Origin: Sneathiella litorea | GTDB lineage: Bacteria; Pseudomonadota; Alphaproteobacteria; Sneathiellales; Sneathiellaceae | DNA: 64,000 bases | Reading direction: 5' to 3' | Assembly (NCBI RefSeq): GCF_009882915.1 | Contig: NZ_WTUW01000009.1 | Coordinates: 434,001-498,000 of the forward strand | In this document: positions 63,446 to 64,000 of the stretch, in pieces | Layout: every line of letters begins with the position of its first letter | Position numbering within the stretch: position 1 is the stretch's first letter | Notes under the pieces: model-generated | What the model was told of the DNA's origin: nothing | The model's database searches: none | Seen by the model: only the letters and a program-made list of their open reading frames with translations | Made by a program: the position numbers and the translations under genes

Positions 63446-64000
63446 TGCTGTGCCACCATATCCAGATATCGTCGGCCTTCGATCACGAAGGGATTCTTCT
63501 CATCCCAAGCATAGCCCGCCAGGATCGAAACGACCATCTGCTTGATCGGGTTATTATCACTGGGCGGATTAAAAATGATATCCTGTAGATCTCCGCGATA
63601 CCAGGCTTCAACGAATGCACGAAAGCAATCCACGCCGACCTTAAGCGGCTGAGCGAAATCCTGCTCCCAGTCAACTTTCTCCCCAGACAACTGGCGCATC
63701 AAGGGTTCGATCAAAAGATCTGCCGATTTGAACGCTACCGTCACGCCAGATGAAAAAACCGGATCGAGAAATTCCCCGGCATTGCCGAGAAGTGCAAATT
63801 GGGGTCCGGCCATACGGGAAACCTTGGTCGAATAGCCCGATATTTCAGAGACCGGACGACGTTCCCGCGCGCCCTCCAGAAGCGTGCGCATACTCTCTGA
63901 TTCTCGTATAATCGACCAGTATTTATCCGATTTACTTCCATCATACTGCGCGAGCTTTTCTGGCGGCACAATAACGCCAACAGAAGATTTCCTGCCTGAA
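63436..64000 (-). CDS. Halogenase-like FAD oxidoreductase of aryl-polyene cluster, cut by window
   Basis: The frame runs in from the right edge with SGRKSSVGVIVPPEKLAQYD and ends at 63436, so only the C-terminal 188 or so residues are seen. The motif LLGNAGEFLDPVFSSGVTVAFKSAD is the FAD-binding end of tryptophan-halogenase-like flavoproteins; in aryl-polyene clusters this gene is named for homology and is not expected to halogenate. The start and N-terminal GxGxxG region lie beyond the window. It is the first visible gene of the ape-like operon. Confidence 0.85.
   Translation of the reverse strand, partial: SGRKSSVGVIVPPEKLAQYDGSKSDKYWSIIRESESMRTLLEGARERRPVSEISGYSTKVSRMAGPQFALLGNAGEFLDPVFSSGVTVAFKSADLLIEPLMRQLSGEKVDWEQDFAQPLKVGVDCFRAFVEAWYRGDLQDIIFNPPSDNNPIKQMVVSILAGYAWDEKNPFVIEGRRYLDMVAQQCA

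Noticed and set aside
63436-64000. True tryptophan halogenase
   Set aside because: In aryl-polyene clusters this family is named by homology; the halide-site N-terminal region is outside the window and cannot be judged.
1-64000. tRNA genes, CRISPR arrays, insertion sequences
   Set aside because: No CCA-arm/T-loop patterns, no regularly spaced direct repeats and no transposase frames were recognised by eye.

Overview
The window looks like a chromosomal segment of a moderately GC-rich, free-living alphaproteobacterium. Supporting signs are the zapA-6S RNA-fau order, the tkt-gap-pgk-fba-thiE-efp run, DUF1465 and DUF4164 genes, an OmpA/MotA-like gene set and a single-chain indolepyruvate ferredoxin oxidoreductase. 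Genus is not resolved; a Sneathiella- or Rhodospirillales-like lineage is a guess. No tRNA or rRNA gene, CRISPR array, transposase or prophage was seen.

Layout. 1-2.9 kb (minus strand): yebC (cut by the window edge), a YmdB-type phosphodiesterase, fau, 6S RNA, zapA and a small coiled-coil gene. 3.2-10.7 kb (plus): central carbon run tkt, gap, pgk, class I fba, then thiE, efp and suhB. 10.8-12.4 kb: quinone oxidoreductase, YbjQ-like protein and a small membrane protein. 12.7-18.3 kb: a tight five-gene plus-strand unit with a secreted OmpA-like protein, a MotA/TolQ-like channel, a MotB-like coiled-coil OmpA protein and two glycosyltransferases. 18.3-25.3 kb: an MsbA-like exporter, rpmE, DUF1465, hsp20 with a heat-shock-type promoter, a DoeB-like deacylase, a CadD-like transporter, a lipoprotein with two internal repeats, and a thioesterase. 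25.3-27.8 kb: rfbC-rfbB-rfbD for dTDP-L-rhamnose. 28.3-31.7 kb: glutathione transferase, ettA and an AEC carrier.

31.8-40.4 kb (minus): one transport and catabolic unit, a branched-chain-type ABC importer (binding protein, two permeases, two ATPases) followed by a 1162-residue indolepyruvate ferredoxin oxidoreductase. This suggests uptake and oxidative decarboxylation of a 2-oxo acid or its amino acid. 40.9-43.4 kb: DUF454 protein, and a MocR-type regulator divergent from a LysE-type exporter with palindromic sites between them. 43.4-46.2 kb: a TAXI-type binding protein followed directly by a membrane histidine kinase, with no TRAP permease. 46.4-51.7 kb: assorted enzymes, a low-GC gene of unknown function with a HEPN-like motif, and a decayed DUF2238 membrane-protein remnant.

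51.8-58 kb (minus): tamA-tamB for outer-membrane assembly. 58.2-59.4 kb: a secreted protein and a PilZ protein. 59.4-64 kb (minus): the end of an aryl-polyene-type biosynthetic cluster (halogenase-like flavoprotein, DUF3261 lipoprotein, ketosynthase, dehydratase, ketoreductase, second ketosynthase), continuing past the window edge. The least explained parts are the stator-like/glycosyltransferase unit, the TAXI-kinase pair, the HEPN-like gene and the repeat lipoprotein.
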